A DNA stretch of 64,000 bases from Sphingobacterium puteale (GTDB lineage: Bacteria; Bacteroidota; Bacteroidia; Sphingobacteriales; Sphingobacteriaceae). The stretch covers positions 124,001 to 188,000 of the forward strand of contig NZ_RBWS01000010.1 of NCBI RefSeq assembly GCF_003627955.1. Direction: 5' to 3'. Position 1 is the stretch's first letter. Each line of letters starts with the position of its first letter. Made by a program: the position numbers and the translations under genes. This document shows positions 63,142 to 64,000 of this stretch, piece after piece. Under the pieces are notes generated by a model. That model saw only the letters and a list, made by a program, of their open reading frames with translations. It was not told where the DNA came from and did not search any database.

Positions 63142-63753
63142 TTAAGACTGTAAGTTTCTGATAGATTTAGCGATGCTTTTTTCGACAGAATTGCCCCCTT
63201 TCTCTAAATGTGTAGCAATACGTTCCCTTTCAGCGGGCGCCTTGTTCTGACTAATCTTTTTTTGCCCCTGTAGATCCGTTACCTCCAGCTCAAAGGCAAC
63301 AATACCTCGCGTCATGCCTTTTTTAAAACGATCTGACAGTCCTTGCCATTGGTTTAAATAAGCACTGTCGTAGGTCTTGATCATTTGTTCAAGCATTACT
63401 TTTTTTTCGTCCTCATTGTCTATAATCCGTGCTGTTCCGTAGGCATGTACAGCGATATAGTCCCATGTTGGTACGCTTTCTTCCTTGTCGTAATGCATAG
63501 GGGAGATGTAGGCATGTGGTTCCGAAAAAATAACCAAGGAAGCGCTGTCTGCGATACCACTGGCCTGCTCATTTGCAACAGCAAAATGTGAGCTTAAAAA
63601 TAGCTTATCAGCATGTTCGTTGATCTGAAAAGGAAGTTGTGTCGCTATCGGAATATTGTTTTTAATGGATACAATCGTTGCAAAACTATATTCTTTCATA
63701 AATTCGACCTGTTCCGTATAGTCTTCAAATTGAAAATGTTTGGGTACGTACAT
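63142..63753 (-). CDS. paiB: PaiB-like FMN-binding transcriptional regulator
   Basis: A 203-residue protein of the PaiB family: MYVPKHFQFED at the N-terminus, ATQLPFQI, FSEPHAYISPMHY, and VPTWDYIAVHAYGTARI, which form the FMN-binding-like split barrel. GIVAFELEVTDLQGQKKISQNK closes the domain. B. subtilis PaiB represses stress-phase genes together with PaiA. It is the first gene of the paiB-paiA-yggS-amidotransferase operon and divergent from a GNAT gene at the window edge. Confidence 0.9.
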   Translation of the reverse strand: MYVPKHFQFEDYTEQVEFMKEYSFATIVSIKNNIPIATQLPFQINEHADKLFLSSHFAVANEQASGIADSASLVIFSEPHAYISPMHYDKEESVPTWDYIAVHAYGTARIIDNEDEKKVMLEQMIKTYDSAYLNQWQGLSDRFKKGMTRGIVAFELEVTDLQGQKKISQNKAPAERERIATHLEKGGNSVEKSIAKSIRNLQS

Positions 63754-63886
63754 ACAAGGGTGTTTTCGTGATCACAACAAAAATAGGGCTAAAGTGATCG
63801 GAGTAAATGGTCCAAATCCAAGAATGTGGATAGTCCAGTGAAAATTTTAACGGGTATAATTGAGATTGTTGGTTATATTTACTTTG

Positions 63887-64000
63887 ATGATAATAAAAGA
63901 AGAAATAAGCAAAGAAAATTACGTGTTGCGGCGCATAGCTCCAGTACAATGGGAAGACTATAAGAAGATTAGGCTGGAAGCATTGCATACCGATCCGGGG
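63887..64000 (+). CDS. GNAT-family acetyltransferase, 3' truncated by window end
   Basis: The first 38 residues of an ORF starting at ATG 63887 and open to the window edge. The segment VLRRIAPVQWEDYKKIRLEALHTDPG is read in part as a typical GNAT opening, with the basic-helix-then-loop pattern. It is divergent from the paiB operon across 133 bp. The family call rests on only a short N-terminus, so the substrate cannot be judged. Confidence 0.65.
   Translation, partial: MIIKEEISKENYVLRRIAPVQWEDYKKIRLEALHTDPG

Noticed and set aside
1..64000. CRISPR arrays, tRNA or rRNA genes, insertion sequences, phage genes
   Set aside because: I saw no regularly spaced repeats, cloverleaf-like segments, transposase motifs or integrase motifs on either strand.

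Overview
The window looks like a chromosomal segment from a Bacteroidota member, most likely Sphingobacteriaceae (Sphingobacterium-like). The reasons are a SusC/SusD pair, DUF4998/DUF5000-type surface lipoproteins, GH95 and GH36 enzymes, LytS/LytTR sensor pairs, and several promoters with the Bacteroidota -7 consensus TAnnTTTG. The genus is inferred from gene content, not from a marker gene. I found no rRNA, tRNA, CRISPR array, insertion sequence or phage gene.

Positions 1-20760 hold a polysaccharide utilisation locus (PUL) transcribed on the + strand. It begins inside a gene cut by the window edge. Two DUF4959/DUF4998-type carbohydrate-binding lipoproteins come first, which normally follow a SusC/SusD pair, so another pair probably lies upstream. 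Then come a clan GH-D alpha-galactosidase-like enzyme, a GntR-type regulator with a sugar-sensor-like domain, a sodium:solute symporter, a GH95 fucosidase, a GH36 alpha-galactosidase, a sialate O-acetylesterase-type esterase, a second GH95 enzyme, SusC, SusD and a terminator. All visible enzymes are exo-acting or de-acetylating, suggesting a fucosylated, galactosylated and acetylated side chain or oligosaccharide as substrate.

Positions 20772-24143 carry a small orphan protein, a DUF3050 protein, and a BlaI/M56 signalling pair. The M56 membrane protease of that pair is fused to an amidase domain lacking its catalytic Glu, and a 54-bp perfect palindrome overlaps the blaI promoter. Positions 24459-36372 hold two efflux systems: an MFS-type tripartite pump (TolC-HlyD-MFS), and a CzcCBA-like metal RND pump with its own two-component system upstream.

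Positions 36597-50245 are a mixed region: a DinB-like protein, a HAD hydrolase, a Crp/Fnr regulator, a LytS/LytTR pair with a candidate 52-residue ORF between the two genes and a serine hydrolase after them, an AraC-oleate hydratase-hydroxyacyl-CoA dehydrogenase cluster, and assorted single genes. Positions 50323-56106 encode an HAE-type RND pump whose cytoplasmic loop contains an EF-hand-like calcium-binding motif. A second LytS/LytTR pair is divergent from it. The right end has an OsmC protein, a LysR regulator divergent from an mdaB-ygiN-like quinone module, a paiBA-like polyamine operon with a PLP-homeostasis protein and a glutamine amidotransferase, and a partial acetyltransferase at the edge.

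The best candidates for something undescribed are the EF-hand loop in the RND pump, the M56-pseudoamidase with its palindromic control region, and the small ORF between the first LytS and LytTR genes.
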